From assembly GCA_033558025.1 (NCBI GenBank), contig JAUCEF010000002.1:1054001-1118000 (forward strand): a stretch of DNA of 64,000 nt. The letters are read 5' to 3'. This DNA comes from Phytophthora sp. 'mugwort' (taxonomy: Eukaryota > Oomycota > Peronosporomycetes > Peronosporales > Peronosporaceae). This document shows positions 43,853-55,184 of this stretch, piece after piece. The translations under genes were made by a program, and so were the position numbers. How positions within the stretch are numbered: position 1 is the first letter of the stretch; every line of letters begins with the position of its first letter. The notes below the pieces were generated by a model. The model worked only from the letters and a program-made list of their open reading frames with translations. It did not search any database and was not told the DNA's origin.

Positions 43853-44130
43853 TAGATAATCCTACGAGGGGTACAGATTTCCTCCACACGACCAAAAAAT
43901 GTTGCTCACAACAATACCGATTATTTGAATTTAATAATCCTTGAAAAAACAATATTATAAAAATTAAAAATAAAAAACCAAGAACTCTCTATTTTAAAAA
44001 ATCCGACTATATAAATAAACAGGGGGTAAAAAAAAATCAGTAGACAAACGTCTTATTCCAGCGGGTAGACTGAATCGAGTTCTATCCAAATTTTCTGTCA
44101 ATCAGAAGTCCATATGAAAGAAGCGTTCGA

Positions 44131-45458
44131 GTGTGGATGGCTATGGAGGCGGGAGGAACACCTGGTGACCTCGCTGGCATTGACCTTGGCGATGATCCGG
44201 ACGAAAAGTTATTCTGTTACTTCATTCTGCCCACGTTGGGCAAGGAGCCCAAGCGCAAGCATGGCGGATCTACACGATGGAAGAGGACAGCAAAGGATCG
44301 CGAGAGAGCCAAGTGGGGTGAACGACTTACGAAGAACTACTTTGGGAACAACCAACATATGTGCTGGTAAGCCGCACTATTGTGTTGCTACTTCCTTGTT
44401 TCAATTGCTAAACCAATTGTTTGGCTCTTAATGTTACGCGTAGCGGAATTCCGTCGGCAATTTCGCATGAGCCGGCGTCTGTTTGAGTTTCTCATGTGAA
44501 ATCTCTCATAAAATGACCATTGCGACTACTTCCTCCGAAAACCAGACTCGACCCGTCTACTTGGCTTCTTGCCGGAACAGAAGCTGACGTGTGCTCTACG
44601 AATGCTAGATTACGGCCCCAGCGCCGACCAGCTAGTTGAACAGGCGAATCAACAGCACTAGACACACTAAAAACGTTTTGTAGCAATGTTATTCGCATCT
44701 TCGGCCCAGAGTATCTTTGAACCCCCGCGGAAGCAGATCTACAGGCATTGCTCGCAGAGAACCCGGACGTGGCTTTCCTGGGATGATTGGCAGCCACGAC
44801 GCTATGTAAAAAAAAACTGCCCAACGGCTTTGGCAGCGCATTCTAGGGCAAAGATAAGGAGTCTACGTTGATATTGGAGGCTGTGGTGCCACGATCGCTG
44901 TGGATCTGGCATCCATTTTTTTGGGGGGGACCTCAGGTGCAAAAAACTGATCTGAATGTTCTAGACCGACCCCCGCTTCTCTGAATTAGAAAATGGAGAC
45001 GCGTTGCAAGCTCACTTAACTGTTAATGGTGCGTCGTATGACAGCGGATACTACCTCACCGATGGTATCTACCCTGCACGGGCCCTATTCCAGCAGAGTA
45101 TTATCTCACCAGCTAGACGAAGCGACGTCTGTATGCAGCAATGCAAGAAGCTGTCTGCAAAAACATCGAGTGTGTATTCGGTGTTCTGCAGCAGCGCTTC
45201 AGGATTCTAGCACTTCCATGCGAACTATGGGGACCCTCTGCTATTGAATATATTATGCTATCGTGTATTATCCTGCATAACATGATCATCGAGGATGAAA
45301 CTGGCGACAGCACTTACAGCAATACCTACCCCTTTGAGGATGATAGGGTTAGCCCAGCACCGCCGGTTCCTGTCAACTCACGCCCAGTGAGGGTATTGTT
45401 CAAGCGATGCGTGCAACAGAAGACAAATGCTGGCACTACGAACGGAAGAGCGATTTGA
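44131..45458 (+). pseudogene. Harbinger transposase relic (plant-transposon-protein type)
   Basis: The first exon carries EKLFCYFILPTLGKEPKRKHGGS and ERLTKNYFGNNQHMCW. A GTAAGC...GTAG intron (about 44368-44442) joins in frame to EFRRQFRMSRRLFEFLM. Further on are EQKLTCALRMLDYGPSADQL (about 44575-44635), debris of the DDE core (KKNCPTALAAHSRAK, then VLDRPPL), GYYLTDGIYP (about 45045), and the C-terminal block IECVFGVLQQRFRILALP with SCIILHNMIIEDE, ending at 45458. Stops and shifts separate the blocks. The match to the Plant_tran family of PIF/Harbinger is clear. It lies between two Copia elements, and the LTR of the right one begins 45 bp after its end. 43860-44130 upstream has no recognised gene. 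Confidence 0.8.
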
Positions 45459-45502
45459 TTGAGCATATTTTGCGCCGATTTGGTAAAGGTGATTAGTGAT
45501 GC

Positions 45503-45757
45503 TGTTGAAGTGGCACCGCTCTTGCACGGTTCGCTAACATGTGTGGACCGAGGGAACGGTTCCTCCTGAACCATTACCGGATTGATTGATCACTCTTGGG
45601 TTGGAGGACCAGATCCGGTGTATGCACAAGCGCCGCATGAAGATAACAAGGAAGCCAACAGGGAGTAGGCATTTAGGGAGACTTAACGGACAGGCTTAAC
45701 CATTCTAATCTACTGACTTCGGCATTTGTCTACAACAACGCAAGCTCCATCTCAATA
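45503..45757 (+). repeat. Copia 5' LTR
   Basis: Begins TGTTGAAGTGG; ends CTCAATA where the partner has the canonical CA end. Confidence 0.85.
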
Positions 45758-45814
45758 GGTTAACAGCCGCACAAACAACCGGACCCGGAATAGTCTGTCA
45801 AGATAGCTCAGTCC

Positions 45815-46592
45815 ATGACGACGACCAAGAGAGCCGAAGTCCTCCTAGGTAGTGGGAACTACTTCCACTGGGAGTATAACACGCGCATGACCCTCGCGCG
45901 GACGGGACTGCTGGAGCATGTGGAGGTCGTCAAGCCGGAGAACGCGATCACCCAGGCGTGGTTGGTGAACGACGCCAATGCACTCGGCATCATTGTTCAA
46001 GGCGTTGAGCTGCAACACCAGACCAAGATACGGTCTGCTACCCGTGCCATGCAGGCACGGAGTACGCTTCGAGAATTCTACAAATCGTACTACGCCCCAC
46101 AACCGTGTCACGATGACGCGGAAGTTGCACGAGTTCAAGATGAAGAACGGTTCGACTATGGCGAAGCATCTGAACGCTTTCGACGAGCTCGTCATCGGAC
46201 TACAGACGCTTGGGGAGAAAGTCGACGAGGTACGGCAGCTTGTGGTGCTGCTGAGCAGCCTTCCGTCGGAGTATGAGCTGATTCCGTCTATCCTGGAGAA
46301 CGCCAAGGACATCACGCTCAATGACGTGAAGGAGAAGCTGTTGAAGGAACACGAACGGTTACAGAAGAAGGAGACCACGGAGCGTGCGTTCAAGGTGAAT
46401 GCTGGACGGTGCAAGGGTGGCCGGGGTAACGGTCGCAAATGGAACGGTCCGCGGAAGAACTGCGGTGGCTTTATGGGCAAGTGCTTCAGGTGTAACGAGA
46501 CTGGACACATGAAGCGGGACTGCCCGGAACGGAACGGTGTCAGCACGGACGACGCCGTGTTTGCAGTGGGTGAGGAGCGGTCTGCTGGATAA
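45815..46592 (+). pseudogene. Copia gag, one frameshift and terminal stop
   Basis: ATG 45815 opens MTTTKRAEVLLGSGNYFHWE. After a shift near 46075-46100 the frame continues TMAKHLNAFDELVIGLQTLG, LLSSLPSEYELIPSI, and a zinc knuckle CFRCNETGHMKRDC (about 46480-46521). TAA at 46590-46592 separates it from LIDSGATAHMT, the protease active site, which in intact elements is in the same polyprotein. Confidence 0.85.
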
Positions 46593-49500
46593 CTTATTGA
46601 CAGCGGTGCGACGGCGCACATGACTCCTCACCGCAGCGATCCCTTCGAGTACGACTCGGGGATTGACGTGACGATTGCGGACGGAAAGAAGTTGCGCGTG
46701 ACTGGCCGTGGAACGGTGCGATTGATCGGTCTGGACGGTATCCGGATCACGATGAAGGAGGTGATCCACATCCCTGGACTTGACAGACGGTTACTGTCTG
46801 TGGAAAAGCTTGCCGAGCGTGACCTGAACGTGGATCTCCAGCGTTCTTCGTGCGTCAGCTGGGGCACGAGCAGCGCTATTGCATTGGGCAAGAAGGTCGG
46901 CAAGGCGTACGTGTTCGACTGCCTGCAGGAGGAAGCACGGCTTGTGCAGTACTCTGGGGCTGATAGTGAGTGGGAGCTTTGGCACGCTCGCATGGGACAC
47001 GCCAGCGAGAACGGTCTAGCCAAGACACAGCGTGCGACAGCGGGTATGCTAGCCGTGAACCGTGGTGTCAGAACGTTGTGCGGTGGGTGCATGAAGGGGA
47101 AGCACACGGTGGTACCGTTCCCATCGAGCTCACTGACCAAGACATCCCGCGTGCTCGAACTAGTGTACACGGATGTGATGGGACCTATGCGAAAGGTCTC
47201 AAAGGGCGGCGTTCGGTACATGCTAAAGTTCGTAGACGACTATTCACGGTTCGTGGTAGCCTACTTCCTGAAGGTCAAGAGTAATGTCGCCGCCAAGCTG
47301 GTCGAGTCCAAGGCGCTCTACGAGAATCGGTGGGGTGAACGGTTGAAGTGGCTACGGTCGGACAACGGCACGGAGTACGTGAACAAGAAGGTAGCTGAAG
47401 TGTGCAACCGGAACGGTATCATGCATCAGCAGACTGTGCCGTACAGCCCTCAACAAAATGGGGTGGCGGAACGCATGAACCGTACTGTCATGGAGAAGGC
47501 ACGCAGCTTGTTGCACTACAAGGGCGTGTCAACGCAGTGGTGGGCAGAGGCTGTGAGTATAGCAGTGTACTTGATCAACCGTTCCACGAACACGACGAAC
47601 TCGAACGTGACACCGTACGAGTTGGGCTTCAAGGAGAAACCTCGGATGGGTCATCCGCGCGTGTTTGGATCTCTGGTACGCTCACATCGACGACTCGAAG
47701 AGGACGAAGCTTGAACCCAAAACCTTCAGGTGCATGTTCCTCGGGTATGCTGAGAATGTCAAAGGGTACCGTGTGTTTGACTTGAACGCTTCGAAGGGCA
47801 AGGTATCACGGTCGGTACGGTTGGACGAGCGTGAAGTGGACGGTATATATGATACACTTATGCCGGAGCAAGGAACGGTCATCCGTGTCGTCAAAGGACG
47901 ATGGTGTAGCAATGGAACCCATGCGAGTGGAGCGCCAGCATGTCCCAGATGAGCCGATGCACGAGGTGGAACCGGAGCCAGAAGTGCAACTACCCCAGCT
48001 GCTGCTTTCGGAACCGTCCGCTTCTACCAGGCTAGAGTTGGCTGAGTATCAGCCTCCACCGCAATTGTTCCAAGATGATCGGTTGGTGTTCCATCCGGAA
48101 GCGGAACGGTCGAGACGGTCGTGGAACTCCGTATTCCTCTTAGAGAACGGTGCCGACGAAGAAGAGGATCAGAAGTCGGATGGGAGTGGCGGACCACCGT
48201 CGCCTAAACGGGCAAGGATCGACGAGGACGGACTCATTGCTGAGGTGGTACTGGCGTAAGTGGCTAGCAGCATAGGCGCAATGGACCCGCCATCTACGTA
48301 CGCGCAGGCGATGGCTAGCGGTGACGCTGCTGCATGGCGCGATGCGATGGATGCTGAGTTGCTATCGCATGAGCGGAACGGTACGTGGACACTGCTTCCA
48401 CGTGGAACGGATAAACGTCCTATTGTCTGTCGTTGGGTCTTCGCGAAGAAGCGTGATGAACACGGCGGGTGATCCGCTATAAGGCACAGTTGGTTGCGAA
48501 GGGCTTCAAACAGAAGTACGGTGTGGACATCTTCGAAACGTATTCATCTGTGGCAAACATGAATTCGATTCGGGTCGTACTGGCGGTATGCGTTGTTGAC
48601 GCATACGTTATGAAACAGTTGGACGCCGACACAGCGTTCCTCAATAGTGTCCTGACGGGCCGTGTCTACATGGAGATTCCGTACGAAATCGAGACGCTGG
48701 TAACCATATATGTCGACTGAACAAGGCAATCTACGGGTTGAAACAAGCTGCAAATACATGGAACAAGACCATACATCGCGTGTTCTTGAGGAACGGTTTC
48801 AGGAGCTGCGGGGCAAGATCAGTGCGTCTGCGTGAAGCGCTCCGGAACGGTTTCGTGTACGTGTGCCTGTACGTCGACGATGTGATCATCGCGGCCAAGC
48901 CAAGTGGTGAGATTCGTGACGTGAAAGACGCTCTCAAGACTGGATTCAATATGAAGGAGCTGGGTCCTGCCAAGTTCATCTTGGGCATGGAAATTAATCA
49001 CGATAGGACTGCCGGAACGCTCATGATTAAGCAGACTCGACACATCGACGATGTGGCAGAACGGTTTGGCCAGCAGAACGCAATGCGGTGGACAACCCAC
49101 GTGCAGCTAACCTGAAGCTGTCTATGGCACAGTCGCCTGGAACGGATGCGGCGCGTGCTGAGATGCGATCGAAACCGTACCGTTCCCTTATCGGCTGCCT
49201 TATACATCACGACGTGTACGCGCCCGGATGTGGCCTACGTGGTAACGCAGCTATCGCGATTTTTAGAGAACCCCGGACTACAACATTGGCGCGCTGCAAT
49301 TCGGGTACTGCGCTACCTGAAGACGACACGTGAGTTCGGGATCGTGTACCAAGATGGCTGCGAGGACGTCACGGTGGAAGCGTATACGGACGCTGATTGG
49401 GGTAGCAACATCGACGACAGGCGTTCCGTGTCAGGCGTGCTGGTGATGGTTAGGAACGCTCCAGTGGTGTTCAGTCGAAGTTCCAGAGAACGGTTGCGCT

Positions 49501-49851
49501 GAGCACTGCGGAAGCTGAGTATATGGCGTTGAGCCTGTGCACGCAAGAGGTGCTATGGACGCGGGCCATCCTCATGGACATGAGTCACGGTCAAGTAGGA
49601 GGCACGCAGGTCTGGGAAGACAACCAAATGCTATTGCACAGGCAAGCAATGCTGGATATCACGCGCGAAGCAAGCACATTAACATACGTCATTACTTCAT
49701 CCGTGAAAACGTCGAACGAGAAACGGTCAAGATCGACTACATCGACACGGAAGCATCAGCTTGCGGACATGCTGCGAAGGCGCTGGGCACCAAGACGTTG
49801 GCGTACCTGAGAGACGCAAGTGATGTCAAAACAGATGTTGCCGTCCCGTAG
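46593..49851 (+). pseudogene. Copia pol, frameshifted
   Basis: The protease (DSGA), GAG-pre-integrase (LWHARMGHASENGL...CGGCMKGK) and integrase (VYTDVMGPM, LRSDNGTEYVNKK, QQNGVAERMNRTVMEKAR) form one open block to 47714. A linker rich in Glu and Pro follows. RT begins near 48290 (DAMDAELLSHERNGTW), breaks at 48470 and 48720, and has the active site LYVDDVII near 48870. RNase H (YTDADWGSNIDDRRSVSG at about 49380, then LSTAEAEYMALSLCTQE across a shift) ends near 49850. Five or more breaks are present. Confidence 0.85.
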
Positions 49852-49864
49852 CGATGAGTAGGAG

Positions 49865-50124
49865 TGTTGAAGTGGCACCGCTCTTGCACGGTTCGCTAAC
49901 ATGTATGGACCGAGGGAACGGTTCCTCCTGAACCGATACCGGATTGATTGATAACTCTTGGGTGGTTCGGAGGACCAGATCCGGTGTATGCACAAGCGCA
50001 CGCATGAAGATAACAAGGAAGCCAACAGGGAATTGGCATTTAGGGAGACTTAACGGAAAGGGTTAACCATTCTAATCTACTGACTTCGGCATTTGCCTAC
50101 AACAACGCAAGCTCCATCTCAACA
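49865..50124 (+). repeat. Copia 3' LTR
   Basis: Partner of 45503-45757; ends CTCAACA at 50124. Confidence 0.85.
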
Positions 50125-50129
50125 CATTC

Positions 50130-51300
50130 GTTTCATGCATGGAGCGGTGACACAGGGACGCGCACACCCCAACACGGTGCTCCATTTTTGTATGCGCTCT
50201 ACGAGCATGTTTTCTCGCAAAGAACCTTGCCCATGTGTTCACGAAGAGCAAAACACCATCGGCAACTGGAATCAGGTTTACGGGCCTACACAAACGTTCG
50301 TGCGCGCGGAAACAAAAAGGATCAAGAAGTATACGGACGACCACAAAAATGGCTGTGGGAGTTTTTTTACTCAGAACATCCGCTAGCCTATTTTAGACGA
50401 AGGCTAAGATGCATTCCAGCGCGCACATCACCTTTCTATATCTGAGTCATCAGTTTGGAGCATCATTCACGACTGGGGTCTAACGTGGGAAATCTTGAAG
50501 CGTCGTGCAATGCATATTAAGGATGAAGACGTTTTTCGACTTGTGGAGGAGTTGGGCAAGGAGCCTTCATAATCCCGTTTTCTTTGACGATGTGACTTTT
50601 GACAATCGCATAATGATCCGAAAGCGCGGGTATTCTCTCAAAGGACAGAAACTCGCTGTTCGGGGCGACTTCCAAAGAGCCGAGGATTCTGTCATGTCAT
50701 TTATTGGTGTGGACGGTTTTATCGATTGTTTAGAAGTAAAAGGCACGTTCGATTGAGTTGATTTTGTGGAGTGCTGCCGGACTTGCGTACTCTGCACGCA
50801 ATCGCGTCCAGTAATACACAGGCTCATATGGAGTGAATGGCCTTATCGATGTTTAAATCATCGATAAAGCGTTGACTTTGTGAAGTGCTGCCACGACTCT
50901 TCGTACTCTACACGCAATCGCGTCTAGCACCCAGGCTCGTATTCCGTGTGATTCCCTACAATACCCAGGCTCGTATTCCATGTGGAATTTCGACAGAGCA
51001 TTAATCCACAAACACCAGAGATCATCATTAAGTTCTTAGGAAGCTTCGGAATCATACCAATTTGTATGCTGCCTACTGTCCGTCCTTGAACCCATCGAGT
51101 ACATGTTCGGGTACGCGAAGCGGTTCTTTCAGCGTCACTATGATACAAACTAGTGGCCGTGATTTACTGTATTTTGCAGTGCAGACGTATCAGAGGTTCG
51201 AGGCGTTTAATATTGCAAAATATTTGACCTTTGTGACTGAGAAGGTTCAAGGCTACTTAGATCCAAGTGGCCCAGAAGAGGGCGATGCCCAAATTTTGAG
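50130..51300 (+). pseudogene. IS630/Tc1-mariner-type (DDE_3) transposase relic
   Basis: It begins right after the Copia LTR. Blocks include a helix-turn-helix-like region (KWLWEFFYSEHPLAYFRR), WEILKRRAMHIKDEDVFRL, FFDDVTFDNRIMIRKRGYSL (about 50580-50640), VMSFIGVDGFIDC with the GTFD that follows (about 50690-50755), and a C-terminal YCPSLNP...GYAKRFFQ (about 51070-51130) with EAFNIAKYL and VQGYLDPSGPEEG to about 51290. Stops and shifts separate them. The DD and NP(I)E spacing fits DDE_3 transposases. Confidence 0.72.
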
Positions 51301-52919
51301 GAGAAAGTATGGAACCAAGCAACGACAAGGCGAATTGGGATTTAATTTAGTGGATGAGCAAAGTGGGGGTGATCGAATAGACCAGATACTATTAATGTTC
51401 GGTATCGTCCAAATTTTTCCATTCACGATAATGGGTCGATCACATCAGACACGGCCAAAAGGTCTACATCGGCGAGGAAAGCCTGTATAGTGTTTCGTTT
51501 CGAAATCAGCAATTTGTTCTGCGCATCTAGACGCAGTTTAAAAGCGTTCAATCTTGCTGTAGCTCTTCGATTGTTCGCGGGCTGCCTTCCACACAGTCTA
51601 CCGCCATTTCGCCCGACTTAGTGAGGTCGTGTGCCCTATGCTGAACCTGGGAGCGTGGAGCGGGCAATTAATGAACGAGGTGAACCGGTACTGGATCCCC
51701 AATTTGTTCCTGACAGGTCGCCGACATACGCCACCCAATTTTCGCTGTGTCAAAGTTCGAACCCAACTGCACTTTCCATTTATCATCAATTTTGCGAAGA
51801 GAGCATTCCGCTGTACGGTCGATATCCTCAGGATGAACGCACGCTACCAAGAAATTGTCGAGGTCCATTGTCCTCAAATTGCGACTCCATACTAAAAAAA
51901 AGATGTAGCTTTCCCTCTCTTTCCACGAGATGAAACAAGCCATCGGTTCCAGGCCTGGTCGGACGTCGTGTTGTCTGCAAGGTGGCTGCTCCGCTTGAAC
52001 TGTATTCACTTTTGACGAGGATGATTGTGCTGGAGCTTCTTGTGATCAGCCATCACCATGCTTGATCGCTCATCCTCTCACGGGTTGACTAAACACAGCT
52101 TTTGAATGGCCTCGTTGAACGTGTCTCCGGTGATGACAACGACGTCAAGCGTGTTGCCAGACGAATCGCGCTGCCCAACCATGCTCTTGAAAATTCGTCT
52201 AACCGAAAGCTGAAACCGCTTCTCCTGCGCACACGGCCCCAACGCCTGGGAGGGCAGGGCGTTTTCGTCTTGGTCTTAGACCGGAGCCATCGCAGTAATG
52301 ACTCGCGAAGGAGGCCCTGACGAAGACATATGGGCTGGAGGTGCTGGTCTGTCTGGGGATGCTGGTGGCGATAGTTATGGTTGCTGTACTGAGGAGTTTG
52401 CTCGCTCCACATCATTTCCCTGTTCCTAGTGTGAATTGAGAAGGTTGGTCAGAACGCAATGATTCGCTCCACGTTCGTCGTGATTGGAGACGGTCGGGTG
52501 TAGTACTCCATTCCTCTGTATCTACGGATGTGCATCGTCTCTCTGGATATGGCAATGAGAGTACTCTAGCTCGAAATGGGTGCCTTCCTATCGCAATCAC
52601 AGCGCCCTCGGTTGTTTTCTGCTCGCTGGTCATATTGCCGCTTCAAGATTGAAGGCAATGGCAACCCTGCATACTTGCTTCTGATGTAATATAGTACGTT
52701 CATAGGAGGTAAGATAGAATGGGCGGTTCGGGGGCGATTGCGGTGGAGCGCTTAATCAAACGCTCAATCCAATTTCGAGTACAACCCACAATATCACGCG
52801 CAAGGTCTTGATGCCTCCGAAGTCGGACGCGCTCTGGGAGACTGCCGGGAAAAGTAGGCGGCTATCGAAAACAGACCAATCGGATCAATGAGCTGGTATA
52901 CGAGATCGTCAACGGCTTC
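51301..52919. other. mostly unrecognised sequence with one coding-like stretch
   Basis: The plus frame 51631-51933 (starts MPYAEPGSVERAINERGEPV) has protein-like composition with four Cys in its second half but no family match. A coding-like plus-strand block at 52102-52320 (NGLVERVSGDDNDVKRVARR) is equally unassigned. Both may be mobile-element debris. Confidence 0.35.
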
Positions 52920-52921
52920 TA

Positions 52922-55016
52922 CTAGCTGCAGCGCGATCGAGGTCGCCGCAGGTTGAATTTCTGGATGTGGTTGACGACAACTTCCCAGAAAATGCGATGC
53001 AGCAGCAGGATGGCCGCATAATCAGTATTATTGATAGACTTGTTCGAGCTCTCGGTCAATGAGCGGTAGTCCATGGATACCGCGCGCATGCACGCAGCAT
53101 CATCCTTATCTTTAAGTCGTTTGTTAATGTAAAAGTTGTGGAGTTTCAGGCATGTCTTTATCACTGGGCGGACGTTGATGAAGTCGACAGCGACAGGGTG
53201 CTTCATTTGTCAGAGAGGTACATTGATGTCATTTAGCTTCTACTAACGACTTCCTATGTCTGTCCTGCCGACCACCTATTATCAATCTGCAGCTTGTCCC
53301 TCCGGCCTTGTCCAGGCCAGCATGGTTCCGAATCCTATGATACTGTATGTGCGACATTTGCTGTGTCTGCACCTCCATGCTCCATTTCCCAATGACCTAC
53401 ATCCCCTCCTGCCAGCGCGCCCAGTTGTGACCACCGTGCACCGTGCAGGTCCGTTATACCGATAGGGCTGTTCTTCGGTCCATTGCCTGATTCGCCATGC
53501 AAGCAGCCATTTTTGTTGAACTCCCGTAAGTGATGGCTCAGGTGAGCACAGCGGAGGGTCCTTGAATACCTGCTGCTTATCACCAGCAACCCGAACGCCA
53601 TCTCGATTTGGATTTGCAACTGGTTCAAGTAGAATTTGCAGCCGGGTGTGCCTTGTTCTTCAACTCCTTCTTCGTGAACGGCACGAACAGCGAGTCAGGC
53701 CAGAGAAATGCGTTGTCACCAACCATATAGAACCCAGGGGGCTTCATGAACTTCTTACTGAGAATCCAGCTCCTAAACGCGATGGAGACACCTACTCCCC
53801 CTGGAGAGTTGAGGCAGTAGCCCGTGAAGCGGCTAAACGCGTCGCGGATTGCTTGGACATTGAGCCGTGTATCTGACAGTGTCCCGAGAAAATGCAGCGA
53901 CGTCTAGTACCCTTGCAGCGCAGTGCACAAATCTGGCAGACCCATCCGTCGGCGCAACCAACGCAGCGTGTCCAAATGATGTCCTTGCTGATGCTGGTGA
54001 ACCTGATAGCTGTCTTCATCGTGCGCTCCTTCGACTCGGTCGGAGAGCGGATGCGCAGCTCTGGACGGGCAATGATTTCTTCCATCACGAGGTGCGTGAG
54101 CGCGTGCATCCCCGAAATTTGAGCGGCCAGCCAGACAGCGAGTGATGTGGTAATTGCTGCCAGCGAGCCACGAGATCGTCATCTGCAGTATCTTCTCGGC
54201 CTGGATGGGATCGGGTGTCAGTGCCACGAGTAGGCATCTCTTTTAGACGAAGCACCGGACGGATCATCAGCGTGATCCTCTCGAAACCCTCCACAGCCGT
54301 CCTGTAGCAGCGCTTGAATTGGCCCTCCAGCAATAGAGTCTGCTTGTGCACGTCCCAGTCCAATCGGCATCGTAAAACGCAGCCTGTGCGCTCGGCAGGA
54401 ACCAGGCCACCGCAGCACGGAGCACCGCGACGCATAGGCTGTGGCGGCGGGCCCTAGCTTGGTGCGCTTCCTCTGTCCAACGTTTGAAGTAGTGTATCGA
54501 GACGTGCATCCGAGGCTGCGCGGTTGGACTTTGGCGAACGTGCTGGCGAAATGATTCTGCTACTCGGTGTCACGACGTTTGGTTCTGCATGATTCAAGGC
54601 TTGCCGCATCTCCCTGTGCTTCCAATCGTCCAGTATTCGCAATGATGTACTATTTGTGGTTTTAGACGAGTCCCAGACCTACGAGTACGACCTCGGTCGA
54701 GACAAGCCTGAACGGACATCGCCACTTTGATTGGGAGAAGTAGCTTCGTCGTCGTCGTCGTTGGAGAACCAACAATGAGGCTGTTGGCACGCTTGTAAAT
54801 AGAAATGGATGGGGACAACGATGTTAATGAGGTTACCGACGCTGAATCGCTTTGACCGCCTTCATCTAGTTGCATGGGATCTGGAATGGGATGAATCATC
54901 GCTGGTGACGAATGTTCGGAGCGCAGTTCTCGGAGCGATAAAACGCTCCGAGAACGAATTGCCTCCATTGAGAACCGCAACTCTCGGAGACGATATTCTC
55001 GCCATCGCTGCATCAT
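52922..55016 (-). pseudogene. DDE_Tnp_4-type transposase relic next to the NLP cluster
   Basis: Read on the minus strand from 55016: an N-terminal part rich in Ser/Thr (RLRELRFSMEAIRSRSVLSL..., then STSLRILDDWKHREMRQALN near 54630), then RFTMPIGLG and ARWQQLPHHS debris, CVGCADGWVCQI...FSGHCQIHG (first Asp block, about 53990-53900), the block NQLQIQIEMAFGLLV (about 53620-53575), and VRPVIKTCLKLHNFYIN (about 53165-53100), ending at 52922. Order and motifs fit DDE_Tnp_4. Its first 450 bp are homologous to the sequences flanking the other two NLP genes. Confidence 0.7.
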
Positions 55017-55184
55017 CTACTACGGGTGGGACAGTTATCACCCCATTTTTATATTATGATTTGTTTGTCCCGCAAAGGAAATAAAACCCGAAAATAACAC
55101 GCATGGATTTCGGCTATAAAACGAGCTGCAGATATAGAAATTAATGTCGTGTGCTAATAAGGAAATGAATCCTGATGATTTTGC

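Larger units (their letters stand above)
45503..50124 (+). mobile_element. Ty1/Copia retrotransposon with both LTRs, plus strand
   Basis: LTRs at 45503-45757 (255 bp) and 49865-50124 (260 bp) share TGTTGAAGTGG...CATCTCAA and differ at roughly a dozen places. Between them lie gag and pol in Copia order. The flanks (GATGC left, CATTC right) do not match, so no target duplication is visible. Confidence 0.87.
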
